From Tetracentron sinense (lineage: Eukaryota; Streptophyta; Magnoliopsida; Trochodendrales; Trochodendraceae): a DNA stretch of 64,000 nucleotides. The stretch is from positions 7,008,501 through 7,072,500 of the forward strand of contig CM026560.1 of assembly GCA_015143295.1 (NCBI GenBank), written 5' to 3'. Below, piece by piece: positions 34,210-46,749 of this stretch. Under the pieces are notes generated by a model. That model did no database searches. It saw nothing but the letters and a program-made list of their open reading frames with translations, and was not told where the DNA came from. The position numbers were made by a program, and so were the translations under genes. Numbering within the stretch: position 1 is the stretch's first letter; each line of letters starts with the position of its first letter.

Positions 34210-36898
34210 ACATATTTGGAGGTTCTCAAGTATTCAAAACCTCTAGAAGAAGATTCTTTTAAAAGAGAGATGGAAAGCCACAATCCCACTTAAGAAATAA
34301 ATAAAATAGAGGTTAGATTACATCTAATTTGAATTAGTATATGTAAAGATTTGTTTATCTTGTTAGAGTTTGAAATATTTGTTGGTTTTCTTGCAAGGGT
34401 TAGGAGTTATTTTTTTAAAAAAATACGGACTTTAGGTACTTCATGGTTATGCAAAGCAAGATGTAAAACGTTTTCCCCTTCGTAAAGTGGCATTTATAGA
34501 AGTTATAGGGTAGCTTGTCTATTTATAGTCTTCACCACAATGGGGATGGTGCTCGTCCCCAAGCTGCACCCATCTCTCATACTGTAGAGGCATACATCTC
34601 GCCCTCTTCTAGATTTCCCATTTGTACATCAAAACTTCTAGTAGGCAAAATTTGAATAGGATGGAATTTCTGTTCTCCCACTTCACTGAAATATTCTAAA
34701 TTTCTCTTCTTTAAGCCAAATTTTTTGCTGTCCTTTTTAATTTCCATTAATTTACTAGAGATACATTTCAGGCTGAAATATTCTAAAATTTCATATAATT
34801 TCAAAATTTTGGATGCTAGAAACTGAACTTTAATTTTATTTATTTATTGTTGAACATTTTCACTTTAAAGAAAAATACATTACGTTAAATAAAATTACAT
34901 TTAAGAAAAAAAGGACAGCCAAATATAAATAATTAATAAACTACAAACTAACATAATACATGAGACCAATTTATGTTTTATACTTATCTTTGAGATAATA
35001 ATTAGTCAGTAAATATTATTAAATTATGTAATAAAAAATAAATTGAAGTTGAATTAAAAAATATTAAAAGTAACATATGCAATAGGCAAGGCTGTCAATC
35101 CAGCCCTCATATGAGGGCACCCGGCCGGGACTGATCCTTAAAAGCACGCTAAATCAAGGGCTTTTTTCTTTTCACAAAGCTTGCAGCTTAGTTAGGCCAA
35201 AAAAATTAGGCACGTTGACTGAGGGCTGGGGTTGGGAAACGCCCTTTAAAGCTTGGCCCGATATTCATTATCTATCTATCTACAATATATTATATTTATT
35301 TAACTTAAAATTACTATATAGCATCCTTTCACGAAAATAAATGGGATATGGGGCTGGGCTTGGGAAACGCCCTTTAAAGCCTGGCCCGGTACTCATAATC
35401 TATCTGTCTATCTACAATATAGTATATTTATTTAACTTAAAATTACTATATAGCATCCTTTCACAAAAATAAACGGTAATGTTGTAGGATTATTATTTGT
35501 ATGATTTCTTTTCATTTAAGCTAAAAATAGCTTAATCCTTAAAAACCCTAATTAGTAGCCTATAATCTTTGTTGTAGTCTTATAGATAATCAATATCTAA
35601 ATTTTGTTATTAATTAGAAGTAATAATCAACTAATGGTAAGGCCTAAGAAACCCTCAGTATGCCATAAACCCTAGTACTAATCCTAGTGAATCATGGAGG
35701 TTTATCAACCTAAGCCCTTAATAAATTAACCCTAATCCTACACTCATCTCTATTATGTTTTTTCATAAAGCAAAAGTAAAACTTGAATAAATCCTAACAA
35801 ATCCTACACCCATCCTAAACCCAATATTGAATAAACCCTAACAGTCTAAACTTTAAATAAATCATAAAATCAGAGTTTTACTTAAAAATAAATTTCTATT
35901 TCATCACGGTAAAAAAATTTAAATTTCACTTCGCCGTGTTGCTTTTTAGGTTGCATTGTCGATCCTATGCTTGAATAAAGGAGGGTTAATGTCAAGTTGG
36001 TGGGTAGTGGTTTATTTTTTAAATATCTAGACAAATGTTTTTCTTTTATCTTTTATTCAAGCCAGAACCTTGAGGGTAAGGCTTCGGCCTAAGCCAATTC
36101 AAGCGAAGGCTTGAGCGGAACCCTTAGAAGTGAGGGATGGGCTTGCACAAACCCACCCGATCCAGGTCCGACCCATTGAAGAATATGAAAGTCTCCTTAG
36201 GCAAAATAGACCGAAACAAACAATAATATAAAACCTGTAGAAGATACATGTCAACATAAAAGAAGCCATAGAAAGACAGCCATGTACGTCTGTTTGCTAG
36301 ACTCATTTCTAATAGAGCGGAAAAATTGTAAGAGAAACTTAAAAATCATAAGTTGTAGACAATGGAACTTGCCAACCAGACCTTTAATTTATTAAAATAT
36401 ACATTCCTGCCACTATGACAAGGAAAGGTCGTCTTTTGGCCACAGAAGATGCTATACTAAATGTACTTTAACATGAATTACAACAAAATTACAGAGCTAA
36501 TAAAGGAGGGAGGAAACATTAAATGGTCAGAGAAGGTGACGGGTATTGAATGTATGTAGAACAGAGGAAAAATCACACCACATCCACATAAGAAATTCAC
36601 AATCAACCCTGCACTGTAAATGTTTCTTTGAAAAAAAAAGAAAGAAAGAAAAAAAAAACAGCTGAAGCATTAAATTTGAAGTATGAAATTAAAGGATAGG
36701 CAACTCATAAATTTTTTTCCTGCTAATTGACGGAGAGTAGATATCGGTGGTTGAGATGATCACCATGTTCTGCTCTCTTTTGCTACTGCACACTCAAGGA
36801 GAAACTGAGTAAAAAATAGGGAAGGAAATGGCTCTGTCTCATCTCATCACCTTCCCCAAGATATAAACAGGTGATGTTCCTCACCTACCCTCTAAAGA
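34210..36898. other. Intergenic, no gene recognised; 128-bp tandem duplication
   Basis: AT-rich sequence. A 128-bp unit beginning near GGGCTGGGGTTGGGAAAC occurs twice (about 35222-35349 and 35350-35477) with few differences. No coding region was recognised. Confidence 0.6.
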
Positions 36899-39293
36899 TT
36901 AGCCAGGTCTATTAATGGCGAGTGTGAAGTATATGAGTATCAGTGTGCCCATGCAGGACCTGTAACCACCAAACAATAGAAGCGTACGTCAATAAATGCA
37001 CGTTATAGGGAAGGTCTCCATGAAGGTTGTGCCTTATTTGATTATAACTAGTGGTGACTGATTTGGTAGCTCAATGTGGGTCACTGAATAGACCCAGAGA
37101 GTTATTTGATGTTTCTTCTTAAATCTACAAGCCCAACAACAGAAATAAATACTCAAGATATTGGTATCAAGCGCCCATGATGCATATACATGCATTTTCA
37201 TATGCTGGTTTCACTGTATCATGTAGTGATCAGTGAGCACATGCACCACTTTCAGATATAAATAGGAGCAATTTTGTTTTTTATTGTTTATTTTGAAGAA
37301 CTAAGCTTTTTCAATATTCTCGCTTTAATTGCTGATCTTTCTTATCGAAAAAAAAAAAATATTGAAAAAGAAATATATAAAGCCATGAAAGAAAGAATTG
37401 GTTTGGGTACATACACTGTTGCAAAGATGAGAAGGATCTTCCTTGGATTGAGGGAAAAAAAGCGGTTGAACCTCTTACTCCGTCCATCGCCTGGGTCTAT
37501 GAAGTTGGAGCCATTGAGGGTGGTTGTTACTGGAGTGAGAGCTTTGCTGGTGATCAATGACTGCTTCGGTGGCTCCAACTGAGAACTCACTACAAGATGG
37601 GGAGGTGGGAAGTGAGATATATTAACTGTTACGTTAACTCTTCATTCAGATAGTTGGAGATGCTATTACATTTAACCATAGTTACTATAACGAGAAGCGG
37701 GAAGCGAGGGTCAAAAAAATCCTTAATGAAATGAAAAGTGAGAAACGAGAAATGAGATATGGGCATCTAACTTACATTATATTAGTATGGGCATTCATAT
37801 TTCCAATTTTGTCGTACAAGATATATGTGCCAAGAACTAGGTGTCCTAGGTTCCAATCCAGTGATACTTGCTTAGGACCTACAACTAGTTGGGCTCTAGG
37901 TTCGGCTGCTCGGGTCTATCCCATCACCCCCATATATATATATTCCTCTTTGATTACTAAAGGGATGTGATGGCAGTGAGCTTCCTGAGAAGCAATCTTG
38001 GGAAATGAGCTTCTAGGGAAGTGAGTAACTCACCCTGTACATAACTTTCCTGCAATTATGCATTTCACCAACAAAGGAGATAACTATTGAGGTTTGGATA
38101 TCTGCCTTCTTGACCTGTATGCCTTGTACATCGCATACATGCAGTTGTCGTTCTAGCAGTTTATCTGTCCCAGTGAGGAGAAAGATATTCACACATACTA
38201 GATAATTCAAATCCTCAAATTCATTGATATGGATTCATATAATTGAAAGTTGAAATCATACCATTTTACCATTTTTTTCCCTCTGGAATTCATAGTGAAG
38301 ACCTATGAAAGGGTAGGTCCAACCACTTTGCATCTGTACGACAAAGATAGCTTGAACACCATGGCAATCCTTAAAGATTCTTTCAATAGAGAAAGGGGTT
38401 CCCAGTTGTATTTGAATGGCTAACGATATCCTACTTAGAACAGGGTTTGAAAAAGTCTTCATATGGATTTAAAACATGATTCCCTTGTGTGAATCATCGA
38501 CCCCAAAGCTTCGGGTATTATTTATTTTTCAATTATAACAGGTTATAGTGAACCCAGCCGAGTCATGAAAACAGGGTCGATCGGCTGAGTGGATACAACT
38601 TAGATGGGGCTTCATCTTTGGGGTCATGTACGCTGTAAAACATTAACCATATTTGATGCTACATTATTAAAGCTTAAAGTTGGACAGACAAGTCAACATG
38701 GAAGACAACACAAAAGGCACAAAATGAAGACATAATATCAATATGAGGATACGTTCTGTGCAAGTACAAATCCTAATTTGTAACCAGATTACTTTGAGAC
38801 ATTGTGAATATAAAAGAAGCTTGAAAAAATAATAAATCTAAACCAGAAGGCTAGAAACAAGAAATTTGATAAATTAAGATCTGTAGTTATAACGTATGAG
38901 AACCTAACATGTCTTACATAAATTCAAATAATGTTAATCAAACAAGAGAACTTTCTTTTCTTCCATAATCCGGATTGAGAGATTCTTAATGCAGTATCGT
39001 ATTTATGAAAAGACAGAAACATACCTCTCACTAGAAGCCTCTTTGGGGGTTCATCTATTTCTTCTTCCTCCACACCACACCGTCTCTCCATCCTACATGT
39101 AGCTTTACGAGAGAGAGCTCTCTACCGAAGAGAATGGGATAAAGTTAATGTGATGGAAGTTTCGAGATGCGTTAAGACAAATTACTGAGAATTTGTTGCT
39201 CACACTCATTTTCGGGCTTCCCGAGCATTTATCTGAGGATTGTGCAAGGCTCTCAATATCCAACACCACACTGGCAGTTATATCGTTAGTCAT
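36899..39293 (-). CDS. Small membrane protein of unknown function, four exons
   Basis: I assembled this gene from splice sites. Minus-strand exons are 39293-39204, 39121-39025, 37589-37415 and 36959-36899. Donors are GTGAGC, GTATGT and GTATGT; acceptors are TAG, TAG and CAG. They total 423 nt, or 140 residues plus TAA, with every junction in frame. The N-terminal part has ASVVLDIESLAQSSDKCSGS, then SRALSRKA and an acidic EEEEIDEPPKRLL stretch. The middle has VSSQLEPPKQSLITSKALTP and DPGDGRSKRFNRFFSLNPRK. The C-terminus is hydrophobic (ILLIFATV, then GTLILIYFTLAI) and ends NRPG, suggesting a tail-anchored or single-pass membrane protein. The blocks resemble a conserved plant family of unknown function, from memory only. 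The start ATG is the last one before the conserved part. Confidence 0.75.
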
Positions 39294-40902
39294 TGTTTCA
39301 CTCTGCTTGAAAATAAACTGGTCAATTTGTGACACTATATGAATACAGTGGTTTGAGACAATTAATTTTAGGCCACATGTAATTCGGATTATTGATGTCA
39401 CAATTAATTACACAATAAACGCTATTGTAAATAAGTAGTGCCATGAATAAGCACATGTGAAAATATTCAAGTTTGGTTAAAAAATTTATCGATAAGTAAT
39501 TATCTAGTCATTTTAATAAAAGACATTTGGGCATTTAAAAAAATAAAAGAATATTTTGGAAAATCTCTCTCTCAAGCTTAAGGGGTCTTGTAGGCCTCAC
39601 AAGTGTGCAAAATTGGGTGCTTAAAGTAATCCCCTTAGTTTTCTGAGATGGAAGGCTATGTTGTAATATGGTTATCTGATATGTTGAGTTCTTGATTGAG
39701 TTTTTTTACTAATTGGATTTCTTTTTGTTACAAAAACCCAAGTTACCAACTGGTTGAGCCGGTTGAAGAAATTATTCTGGAAGTTATAGAGTTTTGAACA
39801 TTAGACTTATTTACAAGCAGCATATGATTTCCTTAGACTGAGAGCATACTTTGCACTTGTATTAGTCAATTTCCACGGACCAAGGGAATGTGAATCAATA
39901 CAAGATCCAATATGGTATTTTAGATCCCTTCATTCAAGTGAGGATCATCTTTATCCTTAGCAAATTAGTCCCAAAGATCTAAGGTCCTATATGTTATACA
40001 CCCTTAATAAGGTATACAAACGGCAATCTCATGTACATGAACTTGTAACAAATTTGTGATGCACTACACAAAAATCAATCTGTTCGGATGGTCAAAAGTC
40101 AACTACCGATCATCCATTCTTTCGTGTTAGAAAACAAACCACGGTGAAATTAAAAATAGATAAGTAGAGATCAAATGGCTAGGATTACATAATCAATATA
40201 TCCTCATTTTTGAGATAACAAAACTTTCATATGAGATAAACCCTCCGATGGTAAGTACCAAGACCTTCAAAAGCTTACCAAGCGAAACTACTTGCTAGCA
40301 AGTTCTTTGAAGATCCAATAGATTAAAGAAATCAAACAAGATGTTGAGCACTATTATAGTTAAAAGACAAAATTGATGAGATTAGCGAAGCAATACATAT
40401 AATATAGTAATTACTGTATAAACCCGGAAACATGTGCACCTAATAATACTACTTCGTCCCACGTGATGTGGGTAATCATAATGTAGATTATTATGCGAAA
40501 TGGGAATGTTCATGTTTTAATTAATTATATATAATTTCCTAAATTTTTAATTAGCTTATGTTGGTGTTCTCCACTTCTCCAAGCATTTTCTGTATTGAAG
40601 ATTCCTTGCTTTAATGGTGGAAAGATTGCAATCTAAAAATACTATTATTCTGCATAGATTTCAGAGTACTACAACTAGAGAGTTGAACTAAAAAACGTCT
40701 GCAAGTGTATTGACGGGCTTGTTACATGTACTAAGGCCCAGGCCCACTCTGGCCCAGTGTTTTTAGCTTAGGGATACTCATTGGTGGTATCCATTAAATA
40801 GTAGGTGACACCATTCTCCAGGCAGTGATCAGACATTTCTGAGGGTCTACCTTGTCCTTTTATATTTATCATTTTAAACTTGGATGATCTAGGTACCCCA
40901 TC
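39294..40902. other. Sequence upstream of the small gene, nothing recognised
   Basis: AT-rich DNA that would hold the promoter and 5'UTR of the minus-strand gene. No repeat or gene was identified. Confidence 0.4.
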
Positions 40903-41305
40903 TTTTTTTTTTTTTTGGTTGTAAGATAAGGTCATTCAAAGGAAAGGGGATACAAGAGAGGCCCCTGCTCCAGGCAGGGAATTCCTGATGTCAGAACCAT
41001 TGGCCTGGTTTACATAGTTATCTATGCTAATTCCTGATGTCGTCCACTACTGCCTGAATATCCCAATGCACTACCCGATTAGGATTTGATACGACGTTGA
41101 TGATCGCCTTAGCATCCGATTCAATGGTCACCCTTACCCATCTATTGGAAATCACCTGCTTCAGAGCAAGCCTAATTGCTTCCGCCTCCGCTTGCCTAGC
41201 CAAGCCTCCAGCCAATCTAAAAAGGGGGTTACACCAAATTTTGGTGGGGTCACCTACTTCCACTATGCCAAAAACCAGCTGGACAGAATACTTGTGATCC
41301 TTCAA
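40903..41305 (-). mobile_element. LINE 3' end with RNase H domain and poly(A) tail
   Basis: A run of T at about 40903-40917 is the poly(A) tail of a minus-strand element. Upstream on that strand is an RNase H fold of the plant L1 type (QAEAEAIRLALKQVISNRW, VTIESDAKAIINVVSNPN). The element is 5'-truncated. The domain reads openly for 92 codons, so it may be fairly recent. Confidence 0.75.
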
Positions 41306-41483
41306 AAAGTTGGTACTGATCGATTATTTTTATCATTAGATAGATAAGTAAAGTTCTGCATCAAGAGGTCTACCAAATGGGACCCATTGAATGATAAATA
41401 TATATTTTTTTGGTTGTCTACTGATGATTTTGTCTCTAAATGATGGATTCCAAAATATATACACAAGAAAAACTAAGATATTG

Positions 41484-41485
41484 AA

Positions 41486-41538
<53 letters not shown>
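41484..41538. repeat. (TA)n(GA)n compound microsatellite
   Basis: A run of TA is followed directly by a run of GA. Confidence 0.95.
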
Positions 41539-41539
<1 letters not shown>

Positions 41540-41926
41540 GTCATACTCACTTGTATCAAAACCTCTTCCATTTCAAAGAAGCCAACAAGACAGACCTCAA
41601 GAAAGTGAAGCAACACAAAATGGGCTCCTCTCAGTGGTAATATATATCTGCAGAGAAATGTAAAAGGAGCTTTTCTTTTTACAGCTTTAATCTTTCACTT
41701 CTTCCATATAAAGAAAAGGAAGCGTTTAATTTAAATTGGAGCTTTTACAATTCTTAAGGAAGGTCCACTGTCCACTAATCATCCATTATCTATATCCTAC
41801 TAATCAACACCCCCCCATCTTTCTTTCTCACATAATTATGAACCATAACATTCCTAAATTGTCCTCTCTTTTACTGAGCTGTCTTTAAACTGACAATGAT
41901 ACCCTTGTAAACTTAAGTAAGGCCTC

Positions 41927-42206
41927 GGATTGTCTCTGGCGAAGCCAGAAAACCAGCTCGGGGTTCCATACATTGTGCGACAGTTGGCAAAAAAGTGGGG
42001 AGAAGTCATTCCATTTTCTCCCCATAATTTTGACTTCTCCCCATATGATATCTCTTCCCCTTATTCTCATACACTTATCTCCACATGTCTTATAATGGGT
42101 GGAGAAGTCAAAATCATGGGCCCCATGATTCTGACTTCTCCACCACTTGTCACCTATTCTATGGAACCCCGAGACAAGCCGTTTCTGGCTTCGCCAGAGA
42201 CAATCC
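41927..42206. mobile_element. MITE with 25-bp perfect TIRs
   Basis: The ends read GGATTGTCTCTGGCGAAGCC and its exact complement (25 bp in all). The interior has paired GACTTCTCC segments. Flanks TAAGGCCTC and AAAGCCCTT are only loosely alike, so the duplication size is unclear. Confidence 0.75.
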
Positions 42207-42347
42207 AAAGCCCTTAAGTAAATGCCAACCGTGGGACAGTGTCAGTATAGGTGGTGCACATGCAGGATCCCGGGCCCACATTAGCTTAGTAAATCTACTT
42301 CGGAGAAGGCACCATTGTATAAGGATCAGACACCTTAATCTTACATG

Positions 42348-42613
42348 AGATTGTCTCTGGCAAATGTGAAAATTGGTCTCCCTCCACACATCTTTCAACA
42401 TGTGGTGATAAAAAGAGAGAAGTGGGGAGAAGTTAAAATCATGGTGAGAAAATGAAATGACTTCTCCCTTTCTATCACCACATGTTATGTATGGAGACAT
42501 GGTTCTGTGATGATAAAAAGAGAGAGATATCAAGTGGGGAGAAAAGGAAATGACTTCTCCATTTTCTATAGCCACATGTCCGATTCTGTATGGAAGCCCG
42601 AGATAATTTTCTG
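42348..42613. mobile_element. Second, degenerate MITE of the same family
   Basis: It starts GATTGTCTCTGGCAAA and shares AGTGGGGAGAAG and GACTTCTCC motifs with the MITE 140 bp upstream. The right end (CGAGATAATTTTCTGG) is diverged. Confidence 0.55.
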
Positions 42614-43719
42614 GCCCATGCCCCTTAATCTATCTACCCGTGACTCACGAACATATCCCGAGTGAAAGTGTCACATACGAGGACACTGGAATTGGCAGTC
42701 ACGGACAAATAAGGGCGTGATACAAGCACTGGTGCTTTCTCGTGAAATCAGAAAACTGAGAGAAGTTTGCATAAATTGGTAGGAAGTGAGGGTTGTTTTG
42801 ATAATTTAAGCAAATACATTTGTTTTTTTGACACTGTATTTACTATTTAGTATCTGTTCTAGATTTAAGCAAAGCAAAGTAAATACTAACCTTTGAAAAA
42901 TGATTAGTTTATTCAGAGACGAGCTGCCGGAAATGGTTACCGCCGTCGGCAAGTAAGACTACCGGTATTTGTCGCCGGTAAAAATATCCATAATTCCAGA
43001 AAGCCCCTGAAATCCTGCAAAATTAAAATTGTAATTACAAACAAGAAAATCAACAGAATAATTTATCAAATTTTTTAAAGAAAACAGAAAGAATGAAAAA
43101 CATGCTGCTGAAATAAAGCAGATTTTGAAAGGTTTTTCATTCGAAGCAAAATATATAGGAGAAATTCAATCATAAAGAATCAGTAAAAGAAAATATTGAA
43201 TTAATTTAAAATCTCTGAAACCAATGATCGAAAATTTTGACGATTCGCTTTCTTCCTTTTGATTAAAAGATCAACCACATTGTAATTAAAGAATCCGAGA
43301 ATCAGATTTTTTTTTTGTTAAACGGAGAATCAGATTAAGAATTGATATTTTGAAATATATCTGAAAAAGAACAGAGAAACTGAAGAGATTCTGGTTTATA
43401 AACAAGGAATTCGAGAATCCCATAGAACTTCAAAGCTGATTTTCTGATTCATAGACAATGATTCTATCTAAAGCAAATGCCAGATCTACGAAAAGAAGCA
43501 AGCGAGAGATAATTTCTTCCGCTACCTTGTACTTTGCATGGAATCGTATTGAAGTATTTATGCTACATTCCGATTTTTTTTTTTGAAGAAACGGAATTAC
43601 AGAGAGAGAGAGAGCAGTGATAATGTACGGAGAAATAGAAAAGGAAGAGAAGCGATTCTAATTCTCAGACAAAAGAGGAAAGGAAAAGAGAAGAACAGCT
43701 TTCTCTGTCCGCCATTAAA

Positions 43720-44088
43720 ATGGCCTCACAGATACCGAAGCATTCAAGGCTCATAAAGAAGCAGCGATTTTTCCGAGAATTGCGAGCTGAAAACGTGTTT
43801 CAACAACTCCGTATTAAATTAATCGAAGGTGGTGAAGAGGAAACGATACCTTTTTCGAGGCGTTCTCTGCGAAGTAAGAGAAGTTTGAAACTAATTTCAG
43901 AGACGTCGAGAAACTCTGTGATTCAATCTCGGCTCTTGCACTTGGAAACTCCGAAAAAGGGGTCAGAAAATCTGAAAATGATGCCCAAATTTGGGAGAAT
44001 TCGGGAAGAAAACATCGATAAGCTTCGACCTGAAACTGATCTTTGGATTTGGATTGATTTCCTTTTTATCTTTAAAACCAAAAAATAA
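43720..44088 (+). CDS. Unrecognised 122-codon ORF, doubtful
   Basis: The ATG sits in AAAATGGCC, a reasonable plant start context, after a GA-rich, UTR-like stretch (43600-43715). The product is basic (RSLRSKRSLKL) and ends in a hydrophobic, Lys-tipped tail. No domain was recognised. It may instead be part of the untranslated region of a gene on either strand. Codon use gave no clear verdict. Confidence 0.2.
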   Translation: MASQIPKHSRLIKKQRFFRELRAENVFQQLRIKLIEGGEEETIPFSRRSLRSKRSLKLISETSRNSVIQSRLLHLETPKKGSENLKMMPKFGRIREENIDKLRPETDLWIWIDFLFIFKTKK

Positions 44089-44359
44089 AATAAAAAATCT
44101 AGTATTGGTTTTATTGATTCCTTTTCTTCTCTCTCTTCGTCTCTTCCTCCACTTGAGGAGAAATAGCCAGCGTTACTCTCTCCCTTAATGTACATAAACG
44201 AGTTAAACGCCCATATGAATAAAGAAAATCTCGAAATTGCCACTGTGGTGAAGATGCTTCGAACACAGAGCAGATCTGTCTGGTAGTAAAGACCATTTGG
44301 AAGATTCTCTCCCGTTTCAATTTCTTATTTTTTGGGGTCGCAGAACCAACTACCGCACT

Positions 44360-44425
44360 GCGAGAACGGATTTGGTCTGGCCCTCGCCAGACCAAAACAG
44401 TCTGGCCGCGCTGCCAGACTCCGTT
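44360..44425. repeat. Short GC-rich foldback
   Basis: GAACGGATTTGGTCTGGC faces GCCAGACTCCGTTC, with an internal small hairpin GGTCTGGC...GCCAGACC. It is possibly a tiny MITE. Confidence 0.45.
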
Positions 44426-44809
44426 CATCTATTTGGTGACAAGGTTGACAACTTGAAACAACCCTGATGTAAAGAAACATTAAAAAACCCGGCATTACCA
44501 AATCACAGGTGCTTATTAGTTCAGAAGAAACATGACACTTCAAATTACAAAACGGACGGCTATGATTATGACCTCTAGGCTCTAGCTCTTGTCTTACTTG
44601 TCTTCTATCAACTCTAACTACAAAGTCATTAATCCTTAGAATGATGAAATCCTAACCCAAGAGTAATAATTGTAATTGTAAGCACTCTATTTTTACACCT
44701 ATTTATTGACCCCTTCATACCCGAGAAACCCTCTCCAAACTCACCAACTCATAACCTCTAATGTGGGACCAAACTAACCCAAGAGGTAGCAAAAAATAAG
44801 AACTAAGCT

Positions 44810-45030
44810 GGTCGATTATGGTATAAATGATCAGCATATTTCAAGTCATTTCAGCCTCGTCGTTTATACCATGAACGACCAAATTCAGTTTGTTGTTTTT
44901 GTTGCGTCATTGTGCTATAAACAACCCCTTTTTTAATGCCCATTTTGCCGAGATCATTTATAGTATAAACGTCCCTAAATTATCTGGTTTGTTGAAGGGG
45001 CCATATTGATCGTTTTTCCCATTAACGACC
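44810..45030. repeat. Five degenerate palindromes about 47 bp apart
   Basis: Copies related to GTCGTTTATACCATGAACGA start near 44810, 44858, 44905, 44951 and 45007. The best copy has arms GTCGTT/AACGAC. They end just before a gypsy LTR remnant. Confidence 0.5.
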
Positions 45031-45051
45031 AACATATTTTATACTATTTTT

Positions 45052-45560
45052 ATCGCACCCCAAAATCCCAGCTTGGGCATAATGGGATTTTGGGCCGTGA
45101 TACTGCTTATTCCTACTTAACTTTATAGCATATAAGGCGATAACTAAATTCAAGACTCTAAACATGATGATATTAAAATTTTGATACAAACAAAACAACT
45201 TGTATATTCTGAGACTAATATGAACACAACTCACAATTTGGAACAACTACCACGATCCCCAAATGACCAAGTCTAAGCAACATTAGCTAAAGTATAATGA
45301 GTCTTAAAAATTTCTCCTTAAATAAAACAGAATAAAAGTCTAATAGTAAGGGAACTGGTCGAGATCCTAAACTCCCTCTATGAAGGGATCACCTTCTTCT
45401 TCCTCTTCTTGGTACTTCTCCTCAACCTAAGGTACGACAGTAGACTCCAGCTTTAAACCTGTTGACAATAACAGGTCGAACTGAGTATTGAAACCACTCA
45501 ACGAATATCCAATCTAACTAATAATACAATAAAACATGTACATAATCAATATAAGGTTCA
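45052..45560 (-). repeat. Gypsy LTR remnant (downstream part)
   Basis: The minus strand ends in GGGATTTTGGGGTGCGATA, like the ends of the LTRs at 6995 and 50262. It carries the conserved hairpin (45481-45501) and the acidic frame (VEEKYQEEEEEGDP) seen in the other gypsy LTRs. Confidence 0.6.
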
Positions 45561-45699
45561 TATGAAATTTACATAATTAATATCCGTTTCATATGACATT
45601 TATATAATCAATAACAGGTGCATATGACATTTATATAATCAAAGTACGAAAAACATGTGAGCATACCATGACATCACTGTGAGTGTGAGATTTTATCGA

Positions 45700-46110
45700 C
45701 TTTCCTTTCGAGTTGGGCCCTATGGAGGAACGATACTAAACGTCCTTTCAGGTCTCACTGATTGACTAAGAGTCGCCACCTATTTTATCTGAGAGAAATA
45801 GGATCCGGGTAGATGGGTGGGACCTACGGTCTCGGTTGGAGTCTAAGTAATTGATTCACTTAAGCCCCGGGGAAGGTTTTAGGCACTCGGGGAAGGTGTT
45901 AGGTAACTACTATCTAAGTATAAGCCAAACAAGGTAAAATTAAGAGGAATGCTTAATTGTTTAGGGTGTGCTAACCCAAGAAGGGGAAGAGATTAACCTA
46001 GGGGTCGAACCCAATGGATGGCCTACTTATATACCCACTAGGGCGAGATCAGACTGGGTGTAGTTCGGGCGGTTCCTTACAACCATACCTAGGTTAGAGG
46101 GTGTGTGTGT
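45700..46110. repeat. Possible Tat/Ogre-type LTR fragment
   Basis: AAGAGTCGCCACCTATTTTAT and GGCACTCGGGGAAGGTGTTA resemble a block common near the LTR end of plant Tat/Ogre elements. This is recall only; borders are not defined. Confidence 0.35.
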
Positions 46111-46117
46111 GTGTGAA

Positions 46118-46195
46118 AGTATGCCTCTTTTTAATTTTAGAAAAACAGTTTATGGGAGGCATACATCGAATCCCAAGATCTGACTAAGATTCTAT
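46118..46195 (-). repeat. Fragment of the TGTTGGACAT-family LTR
   Basis: It matches the end of the LTRs at 12879-15055 and 62577 (GAAAGTATGCCTC through GATCTGACTAAGATTCT). It is cut by the gypsy LTR that begins at 46198. A GT run precedes it (46102-46117). Confidence 0.75.
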
Positions 46196-46197
46196 GT

Positions 46198-46520
46198 AGT
46201 GCCCCAGAACTTTTGTCCATATATTGGAACTTGTGCATTGAATCTCCCATTTTGTATGAAATGTGAATGTTGAAAGTTGGGTAGTCTTAATTCAGTAATA
46301 AAAAATGTTCATGGAAGTCAAAATGGAAATGGAAAGTTCTCTAAAGTGTTAAAGAGGGGGATTTCCTAAGGCGGACATGTTGAAAACTCGGGCTACTAAA
46401 ACCCAATTGCAGACCAGTCGGCTTTAGGAAAAATTTGGTCCATGAATAAAGAAGAATTGGAAGGTTCTAAAATGCCAAAATTGTTCCTCTTCTAATGACG
46501 AGTCCAATGCAAGTTGAATC
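46198..46520 (+). repeat. Gypsy LTR start, truncated by a nested LTR
   Basis: It begins TGTAGTGCCCCAGAAC and runs 323 bp until the next LTR (TGTAGCGCCCCGG) was inserted at 46521. The bases before that are GAATC, the likely target duplication. The remainder of this LTR was not found. Confidence 0.65.
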
Positions 46521-46749
46521 TGTAGCGCCCCGGAACTTTTCGTACTTAATGAACAGTGTTCTCCTAGCCATTGGCCTTTCACATAGTCCAATTAATAAAT
46601 AAAAGAGAAATTGAAAATTCTAAAATACTGGAAATGTTTCATTTTGAATGATGAACCCAACGCAAGTCGAAATGTCAAAATCCGACGAACGATTTAAAAG
46701 ATATGACCGAAATATCAAAATAGGGTAAAACAACAAAAATCTGCAGAGT

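Noticed and set aside
38013-38462. Two minus-strand frames as extra exons of the small membrane gene
   Set aside because: The neighbouring exons join in frame without them, and they lack matching splice sites with continuous phase.
39105-39401. A single 98-codon minus-strand protein
   Set aside because: Only residues from 39293 to 39204 fit the spliced gene; the rest reads into the upstream region and an 82-nt intron.
41391-41663. Plus-strand 90-codon frame with IYIYIYRERERERERE
   Set aside because: It is the translation of a TA/GA microsatellite.
41930-42575. Several frames on both strands around 42 kb
   Set aside because: They fall within two foldback MITEs and mirror each other; there is no coding signal.
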